DNA from: Gigaspora rosea
Taxonomy: Eukaryota; Glomeromycota; Glomeromycetes; Diversisporales; Gigasporaceae
NCBI GenBank assembly: GCA_003550325.1
Contig: QKWP01000073.1
Location: forward strand, 29,058 to 93,057
Reading direction: 5' to 3'
DNA: 64,000 nt
Below the pieces are notes generated by a model. That model made no database searches and was not told where the DNA came from. It worked only from the letters and a program-made list of their open reading frames with translations. This document shows positions 21,464-33,483 of this stretch, one piece after another. Made by a program: the position numbers and the translations under genes. Each line of letters opens with the position of its first letter. The stretch's first letter is position 1.

Positions 21464-23122
21464 TACGGATTTTTATATAGAAAGTAAAAATTTGTCACAA
21501 GCAAAACTTCTTAATTCTCTAACGAGTTTTTACCAAAACTTCATGCCATGCAAATAAGAACTTTCTATTTATAGTAATAATATTTGAAAACTTGTTTTAT
21601 TCAAGAAAATTCCACTTCTCATATTGCCAAAGATTTCTGATGTGCCTATATGTTTTTTCTGAGTGATACAAAGCAGCCAAATCTTCTGTTAAGAGTCTAG
21701 AACAAATCATTACTGAATCAAATTCAAGTTTTTATACTAAAAAAAAAAAAATTCTTTTGCTAACTAAAAAAAAAAGTATAAACTAAAAAAAAAAGCAACT
21801 AAATAAAAAAAAAAGTTTTTTTTTTTTGTCGACTAAAAAAAAAAAAAGTGGGCTACAAATACTGAAATATACCAATACATTTGAGTATGCTTTCTAATAA
21901 TATTTTCTATTATACCAAAGTTTTTTTTATATATAAAAAGAATATTACGCTGCCTTCCTTGAGTTTTAAACTAAAGTCAGAAGGAAAAAAACTATTAGCA
22001 GATACATTTGCAAGAACACGCGCTGACTTCTTGAAATCTTTCAGCCATAGACTTGGTTCAGAAGAAAATATATTTGCAGAAGCACCTTGTAAGGACACTA
22101 CATTAACTTCTCTGATCAGAAAAAAAAACATTTGTAGCTGTACAATACTTTGCGACTGAATCTTTCTTGATCATAATAATGGAACAGGAGGAGGAAAAAC
22201 ATTTACAAATATACTTTACAAAAACTCTATACTAACCTTTCTGGTATAATAGCTTTAGGAAAGCTTTTTAGGTATGTTTTGCAAAAACACTATACATTTT
22301 TCTTTAGATATTGCCAGGAATAATCTTGAATATTAGTAGGCGCACTTTACAAAAACGCCATATGGATTTTCTAGTAATAACTTTACAAAAGAGCATATTA
22401 CAGGAACATCACTGTTTTTTTTTGTATGTGGAGATACCCTTGAAAAATACTAGTAGGTGCATTTTACAAAGAAGATAATATGAACAAGTAAATAATAACT
22501 GACAATTGAATAAACCCTAACCATGTACTGTTTTACATGTTATTCTATTAGTATAGAAATATTTTATTATTAGTAATTCAAAAACAAAAGTTTGGGCACT
22601 ATGATGATTTTAATAACAATAATAATCATCGTTATCATTATAAAAATTATTTATCAGTACAGTTAGAACTATTATATAAGCTTATAATAAGCCATAGTTG
22701 CTTTCAAATAAAAATTTATTATTAATATTTTTTATTATCAGTTATAACCAAATAAAAAATCGTCAATTTTAATATATACAAATGCGTGAAATTTTCTAGA
22801 TTTAAATTAGGTGTTCAATTTCTATATTAGTTACACAATATTGATTTACAATCTATTTTATATAAAATTGAAAATGTTGGCACCCTACCCTTAAATAATA
22901 AAATCTTTTTAAAAATTATGTATTTTAATTGACTAATTATTATGGGAAATTATAAGTAATTCTATTAATTATATTAAGTTGTTCTATAAGGTACAAGGCT
23001 TTAGCAATCCCCAAAAAAGTAATTTTAGCATAGCATTAAATGCTGGCTAAGTGCTAAAATAATTCAATATTATTAAAAAAACTATATATAGTAAACTGTT
23101 AAAATGCTATCTGATTTATTAA
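21464..23122. repeat. AT-rich region with degenerate short repeats
   Basis: 21735-21855 is a series of poly-A runs separated by ACT. From 22060 to 22490 a motif near CTTTACAAAAACxCTATA recurs about six times with drift. ORFs here (21881-22159 and its complement) overlap on both strands and look accidental. Confidence 0.4.
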
Positions 23123-23670
23123 ACTATATGGGGTATTACATATTAAAACAGCCCTTTTTTGCAATTTTTTGAAAAATGAGCTTTCATTAGATTTATATAA
23201 ATTTTGATATGATTGATATTTTTCAATTATAAATGAAAGTTGATTTGCATAATAAAAATTCAAGATAATTGTTAAAAAAAAATTATACGAGAAAAGATCT
23301 TTCATAACTCTACCCACTAATCATCTGTACCAACAAATATGCTAATACTTCAGAAGTAAAGTCTCAAAAAAACAGTAGAAAAACTAATAAAAATATGCAA
23401 CCTGGCAGCTATTATTTAGGGATACAGTTAACTGAGTATCTGCTAATAGCTTTAGAGTTTGTCACTTACCACAAAACCAGCACTTGTCATTTAAAGATAA
23501 AGTTCATAAACTACTTGCTAACAAGCTTAAAGTTTATCACTCACCACAACCTAAAAAGTACTTGGTAACTTTTTGATAGATTTTGGACTATACAGAAAGA
23601 ACTACTGTCCTTACTATGGTTATATGTGAACTCCTTCTGGTGCTATCAGTTTGTAAAGAATTTTTAAAAA

Positions 23671-23970
23671 ATGGTCGTTTTGGCATACCTCCTCCAAAAA
23701 ATCTGCAGTGTTTATTGTTTCCAAAAAGAAAAGGCATCTACCATATTAGATACAATCATCATAAGTAGCTTGGAAATAAGTAATGTAAAAGGATGTGTGA
23801 GACTTATAGGAAAACCACTAGACAAAGATTTTAGAAGCTTTGTTTTTAAGCAGTTCAGTTTATATGACTGCTTTTTGTTTAACATACTGGGACCTGAACT
23901 GGTTAGACAGGACAAGATTATTGATATTAACAATTTTTATTTTGAAAGTCTGAGAAGTTATTATAAATAA
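23671..23970 (+). CDS. Unrecognised ORF inside the TIR element
   Basis: 99 codons from ATG, with hydrophobic and charged segments (ISSLEISNVKGCVRLIG, ILGPELVRQDKIID). I cannot place it in a family; it may be a remnant of a transposase exon. Its complement is also open for 73 codons. Confidence 0.25.
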   Translation: MVVLAYLLQKICSVYCFQKEKASTILDTIIISSLEISNVKGCVRLIGKPLDKDFRSFVFKQFSLYDCFLFNILGPELVRQDKIIDINNFYFESLRSYYK

Positions 23971-24078
23971 CTGTGTTTAGCTAACAGTAAGGCCTTAAAT
24001 AAAGATTGATTGGTAGTGGAAGGCCATCATAAAGTCAGAGTTTCTTTTCTTAATAGTTGTAATATATTATTCTTTTTT

Positions 24079-24333
24079 TTTTTTTTTTTTTTTTGTTAAA
24101 GTTCCCGCTTTGGGTGAGAGTTTATTTAATCAAGCCTGTAGATCAAGGGCGCCTCTTTGAGCGCACCTACAATTGAGTTACATTGAATGAGAGTACAACT
24201 AGCCACACGTACAACTTTTGGTTGTCTAATTTAAGTAGTCCGCCCGAAGGTTCTACACTAGTTGCCATACCTACAACCCAACTAGGAGATTGCCTATTTA
24301 AACCCTCTGGTCCAACGCTTCGCATGTCAATCC
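24079..24333 (-). mobile_element. SINE-like or other retroposed sequence, poly(A) tail, 19-bp target duplication
   Basis: A poly-T run (poly-A on the minus strand) marks the 3' end. TAATATATTATTCTTTTTT occurs at 24060-24078 and again at 24334-24352. The body of about 235 bp is more GC-rich than the surroundings and has no ORF. A TGGCAACTAGTGTAG stretch resembles a pol III A box only weakly. Retroposition is well supported; its SINE nature is inference. Confidence 0.75.
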
Positions 24334-24508
24334 TAATATATTATTCTTTTTTGCATGTAATAATATTAAATTTAATAAATGAAAAAGAGCAAGGTCTTAG
24401 TTATAAAAAGTAAAAAATTATATGAGGCCATGTAAGCCCAACACATCACAAGATGACCTGATAGTCACCTGTTACATTTAACCAATCAAAATTGTGAAAT
24501 TTAATTAA

Positions 24509-24656
24509 GAGAAGTAACAAAAATCAGATGATTTTTTAAAGGGAAAAAGAAGGTAAAAAAAGTTAAAATTATATATAAGGAACTAACTATATATATTAAG
24601 AGAAAGGGAGGGTAGACCTCTGATAAAAATTAATCAGGTGATTAATAATACTGCTC
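24509..24656. mobile_element. PIF/Harbinger-like MITE, copy 1 (reverse orientation), TAA duplication
   Basis: About 148 bp, the reverse complement of the copies at 42057 and 43910. It is flanked by TAA at both sides (24506-24508 and 24657-24659). Ends are GAGAAGTAACAAAAATCA and the complement of ATTAATAATACTGCTC. Confidence 0.8.
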
Positions 24657-25831
24657 TAATTCCAGATCAGTCTGAAAATCAAAACAAATGATTAAACTCA
24701 ATTATCTCAAAATAAAATATATGTAAAAAAGGGCTGTTTTAATACGTAATACCCATATAATTGATAATTTTAAATTACTATCAAAATAATATTTGCAATT
24801 GCAGAATTGGTAATTTTAATATATTAACTAATAACTATATAATGTGAAAGATTTATTTTACAGTGTAATAGTTGAATTATAAAAAAAAGAAATAATCTAA
24901 TTCAACAAAATTTTTTTATTTGAATTCTATTGTTACAACTAACTATAGCTTTCAATATAGTACTTGCAACATACAGCGACAGGGATCTTGTAAGGGTTAG
25001 AGAAGATATAAAGTGGTATGCAAGTAGAATACAGTCAGACCTCTCTAAGTGCATACTGTCGGGACCGACCCCGAGGTATGCATTTAGGGAGGGTTGCATT
25101 TAGAGAGTAACCAATAAAATTGCTGCATTATGGCATATATCATATGCGCGTATTTATAAAATTTGACCTTTTTTTAGATCCCCAGATCTGCAAATTATCA
25201 CATGATGATTGGTTATAAATTACAATTTCACCCAAAAATATCCGTCAAATTTATTTTCCCATTTAAATTATATATATCAAACCAATGAACCCACCTGGAA
25301 ACCAATGAACGGAATCGCGTACAATGAAATAAAGACAGTATAGAATACAGGAATTTCAGTTTACTTAAATATTTATAAGTATTTTTTTTTACAATTTATT
25401 CGTTCTTTTAAGATCTACTCATTGCTTATTAATCTTTATTTTAATTGCTTTAATATAAATCGCTTTAATTTATTTCGGTAAGTATGAAGAAATTTTTTTT
25501 ACAAAAATATGAATATAAATACTTATTTATTATGTTTAATTTAGTCTGTTTAAAAAATAAGGTCGCAATACTTACCGGTATTCAATACCTATTTAGTTTA
25601 TTAATTAACTTAGAGCATCTAAATTAATAGGCCGGGCACGATTTTTAATTAGCAGAAAATAAATTCAGCCAATCAAGTTCATTATCACGATGAAAAAAAG
25701 ATAATTAGAGACCATCTTTTTTAGCATAGAGTTCCAAAAAATATCCATATTTCACAACATGAATATTCGACAAAATTATTGTGATTGTGACTGTACAAAA
25801 AGCTTTAACTTAGAACTGATGATGGGGGTTT

Positions 25832-25957
25832 TCAAGCACCTCAATCGATGGATCGAAGGCAAATTTTTAATTAGTCAGTAATTGAATAAACTAACCAATT
25901 TGGTCAGTTTATTCGATTAAAAAATTTGCCTTCAATCCATTAATTGAGGTGCTTGAG
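25832..25957. repeat. Inverted repeat (TTCAAGCACCTCAAT)
   Basis: TTCAAGCACCTCAATCGATGG at the left pairs with CCATTAATTGAGGTGCTTGA at the right; arms of about 60 bp meet near 25893. Probably a small fold-back MITE inside the pogo-like element. Confidence 0.7.
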
Positions 25958-26279
25958 AACTTCGACTATGAACTTCGACAGGAAAATTTGTATATATATT
26001 AGCCGGTTAATATTAATTAATAATCATTGATTATGCTATTTATCGATATAGTTTTAATAAAAATCATATTTATACTGTATATTTATAATAACTAATAAAA
26101 TAATATAAAAATTACAATATAAAATTTATTTTAATGCATTTATTTATAAAACTATATAATACAATAGATTCGTATATATCGGCAACAATACCGTAATCAT
26201 GCTACAAATTTATAATATTACATTCTTAAAAAAATCTAACTGCCGTAATAGCCATGTTATGATCTCATAGATCTATGCA

Positions 26280-26880
26280 TTCTACCATGATATAAGAACC
26301 CAGGAAAAGAAAGAAAAATTCATTTTGACAACCAAAAAAAAAAAGACTGAATACAAAAAAAACTGGTACTTAGCTTTAAGACCTATCTAAATTTAACACC
26401 CAGTCACTAATTTCAAGGCCTAGTCATTTATAGAATTCCGGTGTTAAATTAAAAACCTAGAAAAAGAAAGCGAAGTTGGTTTCAATAACCAAAAAAAAAA
26501 GACCAAAATACAGGGAACCGGTGCTTAGTTTCAAGACCCATTACAATTTCAACACTTGGACCCATTTCACCCTTCTCGGTGAAAACAAAGCTAAACACCG
26601 TCCAGGTTAAGTTTTCCAGATCACCATACCATTTTACCTTCACCGACGAACTATAAAACCTAGAAAAAAAAAGTCAGTTAAAAAAATGAAAAGCACAAAA
26701 AAAAATAAAACCAAGAGCTGGTACTTATCTTAGTACCAGTTCTAGGTTCAGATTTCTGGATCATTCTATTTTGCCTGCACTGGCAAACTACAAAAACGAT
26801 CCAGAGAAGTCAACGTAGTATTCTTGTGAAGCGTACTTTTGTCCTTCTAAGATCCAGAGAAGTTAATGTATTGGCTAATG
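26280..26880. repeat. Repeated modules containing GGTACTTA
   Basis: Three diverged blocks, each with a poly-A rich segment followed by GGTACTTA(G/T)C or GGTGCTTAG and then CAAGACC. Related modules occur at 34.97-35.53 kb and 63.3-63.95 kb. No ORF is supported. Confidence 0.5.
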
Positions 26881-27117
26881 CTGTTCACCTTTCTGATCCA
26901 AATTTATTATTCTAAGATCCATATATATATAGTCAATACACGTTAAAAATTTAAAATTTTTAATATCAAATTTATGAAATTTGATTGGTTAATCTTAGTG
27001 TCAAATTACTGACACACTATATCCATCAAATTTAAGTGCATCAAAATTTTAGGGTGATCTACAAATCCGTGCATATGTATGTCACGTGATAGGATTATCG
27101 GTCAATAATTTAGCCTT

Positions 27118-27270
27118 AGCGATTTAACCTTTAAATGATTTAAACCTTTAAGCGATTTAACCTTTAAGCGATTTAACCTTTAAACGATTTAACCTTTAAG
27201 CAATTTAACCTTTAAGCAATTTAACCTTTAAGCGATTTAACATTTAAGTGATTTAACCTTTAAGTGATTT
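27118..27270. repeat. 17-bp minisatellite, about nine units
   Basis: The unit AGCGATTTAACCTTTA is repeated with single-base variants (AGCAATTTA, AGTGATTTA, AACGATTTA). Periodicity is regular over the whole stretch. Confidence 0.9.
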
Positions 27271-27757
27271 GTAGTATATTAAAGTAGTCCTTAATTTTTT
27301 TTTTTTTTGAACCCAAAGTTTATTAACACTTAACCATTCGTTTATACTCAATTTTAAGTTACACTTTCGATTTTGCCTTTAGTCATTTAGCTTCGCATAA
27401 CATATAACTTTTAACAATAAAGTGGAGTGTTCTATACTTTATTAAAATTTTTATAAGATATTCAAGATCTAGCTCTACTTTAATACATATATTTTAAAGA
27501 CCTTGTTAACTAAATGTTATATCGTTTAAAAACTCTTCTGCTCTTTGATCGGTGAGGGAGGGGAATAAACGAAGCTCAATAAACCTTAATTAGGTTCAAG
27601 TTAACAAGCCGAAATAAAAAAAGATAAGTTTTTTTTTACGTTTAATTTGAGCCATTATTACTTCAGGTGCCTAATTAACTAATTAAATTTTTTGTTTAAT
27701 AGGGAGTTTCAAAGGTAGAGGGTCAATATTATAAAAATTTTTTATTACATACGTACA

Positions 27758-29516
27758 TTATATGATCCGCTCAAAGAAAGTTTCTATACTTAATTGCTTA
27801 AACGAAGCAATCCGGAATTTCCTTACTAGCCCAGACAGTTTTGATAAAGCTGAGTCATGTTCTGTCTGAGCTACATCACTAAGGTCTTGTTGCATGAGGT
27901 ACAACTCTAGTAAACGTATAGCATCTAACGCTTCATTGTGAGCAACTTGGGGTAATTCCATACTATCATCTTCCTCATCGCTTTCAACTATTTCAAGTTC
28001 TTGGTATGTGGCTTGATTTATAATTTCCTGGTTGTTTAGTATTTCAGCTACATATCTTTCCTCCAAATAATTAATATATTCCTCTAAACTCATCATGTTT
28101 GAAAAATTGAGCCTTTCTATATTGTTTTGCAATTCTTCCATCAAATTATTATCATCATCAAAGGCGATCTCCTCTTCCTCCTCCTCCTCGTCATTATCAT
28201 TACTTTGACCAACTGGAAGAATTTTTGTATGCCGAAAACAATTTTGTATTGTTTCTGATGATACTTTTCTCCATGCTCGTGCAATAAATTTTACAGCAGT
28301 AAGAACATCCATTTTATTATCATCACTTTTTCCAGATTCATATTGATCAAGTAACCATTTAATAAAATAACTTCGATAGCAACGCTTAAAAGACATAATG
28401 ATCCCAGCATCCATAGGTTGTATACGAGATGTCGTATGTGGAAGAAGGGTATGAACGGTTGTGTTATACAGTCTTAAGTTGCTATAGGAATGATATTTTG
28501 GACCATCAATTAAAAGAATTACTTTGTGACTAGCCATTTTTTGATCAAATTTTTTAAGCCATTTTTGAAACAGCATGCTTGTCATCTATGCATTTTTACT
28601 TGCATCATATGTAACACCAAGACTGTGACGTTTGATGGATTTAAAGCAACGTGGATTAGATGACTTATCTATAATGAATGGCATTAGTTTATCTGTTCCA
28701 TTGGCATTAACACAAAGTGCTATAGTTAGTCGTTCTTTACTTTTTTTTTCCCTTAAAACGAATAGTTGCTAGAGTAGTGTCCGGTCTAGTCTTAAAAAAG
28801 AAAAAAATTAATTAAGATAAGTATTAATGATAAGTTATACCGTATTTGCACGTAATAACGCCCCTTGCGCGTTATGTTAATTTTTTTAAAAAGTCAAAAT
28901 TCAAATTTACGCCCAGCCTGCTATTATGCACAAATACAGCAATGTAATTTATTTATTTAATACTGATAAAATAAGCCAGTCTCATCCATATTGTAAATGT
29001 CTTTTAGATCATAATCTTTTAAAATACTTCTTAATCGAGGAATAGCAGCTTCAATAACTGCATCATCTACAGAGGCATCCTCTCCATGTTTTGCTATTCG
29101 TCTTAAGCCATGTCTTTTTTTGAATTTGTCCAGCCAACTATGGGAGAACTTGAAATCACTTTTGGGTATATGTAGCAACTTAGCAAAATTTTTTGCTTTT
29201 TCTATTATAATTTCGTCAGATAGTACTATACTTTCTTGACTTTGTAAAATCCATTCAATCAATGCATTTTCAAGTTCTGGATGTTGAACTGTCCTTTGTC
29301 TTTTTGCGGAAAGGTTTTCACCTATTGTTTCTTTATTTTTTAATAGACGGCTAATGGTACTTTGATGAACGTCAAGATCCATGGTTTGTTTTACCCAACC
29401 GATGAGATCAGTTTGAGTAATTTGAGGATGTTTTTCTTTATGTGCAAGAATAGTTTTTCTTTGTTCATTTGTTAAAGTAGTTTTAGTTTCTTTAGATTTC
29501 GAAGAAGATATTTCCG
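27758..29516 (-). pseudogene. pogo/Tigger (CENP-B-HTH, DDE) transposase, inactivated
   Basis: The N-terminal part (29516-28957) has an HTH start (TNEQRKTIL, STISRLLKN) and a CENP-B-type second HTH (SHSWLDKFKKRHGLRR). The first catalytic Asp is in YNMDETGLFY. After an intron of about 180 bp (28965-28785) come ERLTIALCVNANG and TYDASKNA. Then an in-frame TAG stands where related proteins have Trp. The rest (28585-27758) has LLIDGPKYH and QPMDAGI, supplying the second and third Asp, and an acidic Glu/Asp tail. An A-run near 28750 also shifts the frame. There is no ATG at the 5' end, so a first exon may be lost. This enzyme would cut and paste the element at TA sites. Confidence 0.8.
28845..28942. 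mobile_element. Small inverted-repeat element in the transposase intron
   Basis: CCGTATTTGCACGTAATAAC at the left and ATTATGCACAAATACAG at the right form imperfect inverted ends about 98 bp apart. It shares GCGCGTTAT-type motifs with the MITE at 29875. Confidence 0.5.
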
Positions 29517-29874
29517 ATTAATATAATAAAGTTCTAGCTTTACAGATATCAAGAACTTTGTAAGTCGGGTAAATATATCTCTCTTTTATTTGTAATTCAA
29601 CAACTATTCATTTTGCCTACTTAAGATAATCTAACTTATTATTTACAACAATAAGATGAGAGCGATTTTATTATTATAGAATGCGCTAAACCGTTTATAT
29701 CAAAAGGCTTTTTATAATTCTCATAATAATTAAGATAGGTTTATGTATCGAATGTTTTTGAATATTTTTTTTATTATATTTATCAAATTTTAGAATAGTA
29801 ACTCATATTAAATTGGATCTAGGACTAAGATAACAAAAAAAATTGGACTCAGACCAGAGCAACAAAGAAAAGAA

Positions 29875-30138
29875 TATCGTATTTTCGCGAAATAACGGGA
29901 ATGGGCGTTATTTAGAAAATTGCACCCCTCTAAAATAGTATGCGAGGCTTCAAAATAACGCCCATGCGCGTCCCTAAATAACGCGCACTCCATATATACG
30001 GCATAGATATCATTACTTGGAATAACAGGTTTATTAAAATCAATCCTTGTTTCGATATAATGGCCATGCGTGTACTCTTATTAATGTGCATGTATTCAAA
30101 ATAACGCACAGGTAGGCGTTATTTCGCGAAAATATGGT
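29875..30138. mobile_element. MITE with TATTTTCGCGAAATAACG ends
   Basis: TATTTTCGCGAAATAACG at the left and its complement CGTTATTTCGCGAAAATA at the right enclose about 260 bp rich in AATAACGC motifs. Related single motifs occur at 30830-30890 and 60590-60650. Confidence 0.75.
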
Positions 30139-31430
30139 AGATATATCGATTCTATTTTATATACAATACTTTTGATTTTTTTTATAATCAAGTGCGAGAA
30201 TACTAATTTCATAATTCGTATTTAATTAGATCCAGAGCCGGGGTGATAAAGAAAATTAGTTCCAGGGCCAGGGCAAAAAAGAAAATAAGTAAATAGATAT
30301 ACATCAATTGCTTATTTTATTTTTTTTTGGTTTAATTTAGAATACTAATTTGGATCCAGGGCCAGGGCGATAAAAAAAGTTAAACTAGGGCCAGGGCAAC
30401 AAAGAAAAACTGATAGTATAAATGCATGATAATGTATAATGTATATCCATACGTACGTATGTACATATACACCTATTGTGTTAAATTCATATCACGTTAT
30501 TGTTTATCTTTTTTTTAATTTTCGCATATGTCTTACCTTTTTATCGTATGCCACCATAATTGCCCTAGAGCAAATTGCTGAAGTTCGGGTATATCACACG
30601 CTTATAATCCTTACTAACCAAATAATCTTTAAATTCGGGTTACCTATAACACCTGAACTTCAGAGTGTAAGTGTACTAAAATATAGAAAAATTAGTGACT
30701 AAAAAACATAGTCTTTTTTTTTTGGTTAAATTTGTACCAAAATTTTATTTAATTGAAATGTAAAGTTTAAATAGTTAAGCTTTTAATAAAAATCGATTTT
30801 AAACTTTATCTAAAATAAATATGAAATAATGCGCAGAGGTGTCTAAATTAATACTAATTTGGTCATTATTCAAAATAATGCCCCTGTGCGCTTATACAGT
30901 ATATAAGCCAAATAAGGATAATTTACATTTTATATTTGATAGAATTACTTCGATTTGATTGGCTAATGATCATGTGATATGCATTTATAGAAGGATTTAT
31001 ATAGACGGGCGCAAGCAAATAGTATGCATATGCAGAATAAAGAATATGCATTTATTTATTAAGCCCGTTAATGGGCCAGTTAATTTATATGCATTTAAAG
31101 AGGTTATGCATTTAAGGGGGATGCATTTAGAGAGGTCTGACTGTATTACTTTACTAGAGCAGTTTATTAAATATTTATTAAAGGACAAGAGAGTATTTAT
31201 TTGGCAAAGATATATTTTATTTATTTTGAGTACAATATTTAAAAGATAGAACTTTTCCTAATAATTTGGAGAAAGTAGAAAGAAAATCTGAGTCTAAAGC
31301 TAAAAGCTAATATACAGAAGAGCAGAAAGCTAAAGTTAATATATTCTTTAAAAATATGCATAAGTAAAAGTAGAAAAATAGAACAGTAAAGTAGAAAAGT
31401 AAAATATAAAAGTATAAAAGTATAAAAGTA

Positions 31431-32078
31431 CAGTCAAACCTTCATAAAGAGAGCCAATTAAATTGCAGCTTTAAAAATTAGATCATCAAATTTGTATAAC
31501 TTCTACTAAAAACTATATAACCTATCTTAAATACTAAAATTTGATTGGCTATATGCCTTTAAAGAGGTTAGTGTGATATAAAATATTATTTAAGAGAACA
31601 TGTATTTACATAGGGATACATTGGTCTGAAAAAAACTGGTCCAGGACCGGTCCTGAACTAGGACCGATAAGTACCATGGGACCATTAAAGGCTGTTCCTG
31701 GGACCAGTCCTTGTAAACAAAACTGTGATATTTGTATCACCCAATCAAATTTCTTGATTGGGTATAATGTAGATCATATGATATTTGTTTACATCTGACA
31801 GTAAATAATTACGTCATTTTTGGCCAATAAAATCTTATGTATTATGATTGACGTAATCATTAAAGGACCATTATGGGACCGAAGGACTGAACTAAACCAG
31901 GATATAAATACTATAATAACGGTCCTTTTAGGGACCGGACCAGATCAAACTGATGCAACCCTACATATACAGAATATAGAACTTGTATTTAGCACTAATA
32001 ACATTTTACAGACAAAAAAATAATATGCATTTAGAAAGAATTGTATTTATGGAAGTTGCATATATAGATGTTTGACTG
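31431..32078. mobile_element. pogo-like MITE (648 bp), TA target duplication
   Basis: Ends CAGTCAAACCTTCATA and the complement of TATAGATGTTTGACTG are flanked by TA. It splits the left LTR at its ATAAAAGT array. An inner part (31620-31960) is a further repeat rich in GGACCGGTCC-like inverted motifs. No transposase. Confidence 0.85.
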
Positions 32079-32119
32079 TATAAAAGTATAAAAGTATAAA
32101 AGATCATTTTATACTAGTA

Positions 32120-32676
32120 GGGTAGCAATCATTTAATCAACAATCACCTCACCAATATAACATTTCATTGACAATTGGGGTCTTTGCCTTGAAAATGACC
32201 TTATGGGACTATATAGATCTTATGAATAAAAATTAAAATTTCTAGCCATTCAGTAATCCAATTTAAATAAACTTTTTTTTATTTTTTAGAGCTTAGTGAG
32301 TTTTACAAAATAAAAAAAGTTTATTTAAATTGGTTTACTGGGTGGCTAGAAACTTTAATTTTTATCTATAAGATCTACATAGTCCCGTAAGGTTATTTTC
32401 AAGGCAAAAACTCCAATTATTCACTGACAAGTTCATTTTACTAACAATTATTTTACCGAAGCTCATTTCATCAACAAAGTATTTCTGGTCATTGTCATTA
32501 GGGTCAGGTAAAATTAGGTAGAATTAGAGCTAAAGTTAGTGTGCTTTTTGAAAAAAAACTTGTCGATAAAATGAACTTCAGTGAAACAAACTGTCAGTAA
32601 AATGAACCTGTTGGTAAGTATTTGTCAGTGAAATATTATATTAACGAAGTGATTGTTGGTGAAATAATACAAACCC
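32120..32676. mobile_element. MULE-like element with ~55-bp TIRs and 9-bp target duplication
   Basis: ATACTAGTA is present on both sides (32111-32119 and 32677-32685). The ends, GGGTAGCAATCATTTAATCA and the complement of TGAAATAATACAAACCC, extend to TIRs of about 55 bp containing CAACAATCAC. An inner palindrome centres near 32280. The intact right LTR carries the unoccupied site (ATACTAGTG). A 9-bp duplication with long TIRs suggests Mutator-like elements; hAT (8 bp) is possible. Confidence 0.85.
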
Positions 32677-33104
32677 ATACTAGTATTCTATTATTTTGTG
32701 TCTCTTTTTATATTATGCTAAAATATCCTTGAAATGTTCTAGCTTCCAATAATAAGAAACTATTCTATAACATTTTTGTTCCTTTTAAAAATTAACTCTA
32801 TGAGTTTCCAATTTTATTAATCTGTCAAAATCATCCACTGATAGCTTATTCAAGCTACTAAGAGAAATATACTATGCCTGGTACAATTTCACGAGGTCTT
32901 GGTATTTAAAGATCTAATAAGCTCATTTAGTTTCTTTCCAAATTTTATTTGTTTGGCACAATCCTAGGAAAGCTTTAATCTGTTCTCTTATTTCTTTGAA
33001 AACCATAGGATCACTTTGAAACTCTTCTTAAAGTCTTCCCAAGTAGTAGCATGCTTCAAAAGTCCGAACTTGTTTTTCTTTTTGATTTTCTTATGTTTTT
33101 TAAT

Positions 33105-33482
33105 TTAAGGGTAGAGTGAACGTAGATCAATTTTCATATAATCTACGTGGTACTATAAGATTTTATATAGAAATTAAACACATGCTCCTGATAAATCTTT
33201 TTAGAAATGTGACCAATTTTAACAAAAATTTGGTATTACGTAGAATGAGCCCTTATTTTCATAGTCGTGTAATTCTAGAACTCATAATATTTGAAAAAAT
33301 CCACTTTTATATATTGATAAAAAAAACTTAGATAGGCCTAAATTTTTTTAGATAGCACAAAAAATTGCTAATTCTGATTGGTCAGATCACGTTGTTTGCA
33401 ATCATGATTGGTCAATCACATGATTTAATATGATTACAATGTGATTACTATTAGAAATGATCTATGTTCATCCTACCCTTAA
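33105..33482. mobile_element. TTAA-type MITE, copy 1
   Basis: Starts TTAAGGGTAGAGTGAACGTA and ends with the complement, ...CCTACCCTTAA; the next inner bases (GATCA) also match. TTAA at both ends is the piggyBac-type target. The same TIR family occurs at 36364 and 18327. Confidence 0.8.
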
Positions 33483-33483
33483 A

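Larger units (their letters stand above)
23124..24761. mobile_element. 1.6-kb TIR element containing a small ORF
   Basis: Ends ATGGGGTATTACATATTAAA and the complement of TTTAATACGTAATACCCAT, extending through AACAGCCC, give TIRs of roughly 38 bp. The interior holds a 99-codon ORF (23671-23970) and two younger insertions (24079 and 24509). Without a recognisable transposase it is probably non-autonomous. Confidence 0.7.
25032..31143 (-). mobile_element. pogo/Tigger-like DNA transposon, 6.1 kb, TA target duplication
   Basis: The ends CAGTCAGACCTCTCTAAGTG and the complement of CATTTAGAGAGGTCTGACTG are flanked by TA on both sides. The position within the LTR is confirmed by the uninterrupted right LTR. 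It encodes a transposase at 27758-29516 and carries further repeats (25832-25957 hairpin, 26280-26880 repeated modules, 27118-27270 minisatellite, 29875-30138 MITE). At 6.1 kb it is long for the family, because of those insertions. Confidence 0.9.
24931..32772 (-). repeat. Left (3') LTR, split into four pieces
   Basis: LTR sequence is found at 24931-25031, 31146-31430, 32081-32119 and 32686-32772. These total 512 bp, the same as the right LTR, and match it in order. The interruptions are the elements at 25032, 31431 and 32120. A local array of ATAAAAGT units lies at the second break. Confidence 0.88.

Noticed and set aside
22881-22894. CACCCTACCCTTAA as the right end of the TTAA element that starts at 18327
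   Set aside because: The match stops after about 14 bp and lacks the GATCTAC motif found inside other ends, so a 4.6-kb element is not supported.
24120-24330. A tRNA gene in the retroposed sequence
   Set aside because: No convincing cloverleaf or B box on either strand; only a weak A-box-like stretch.
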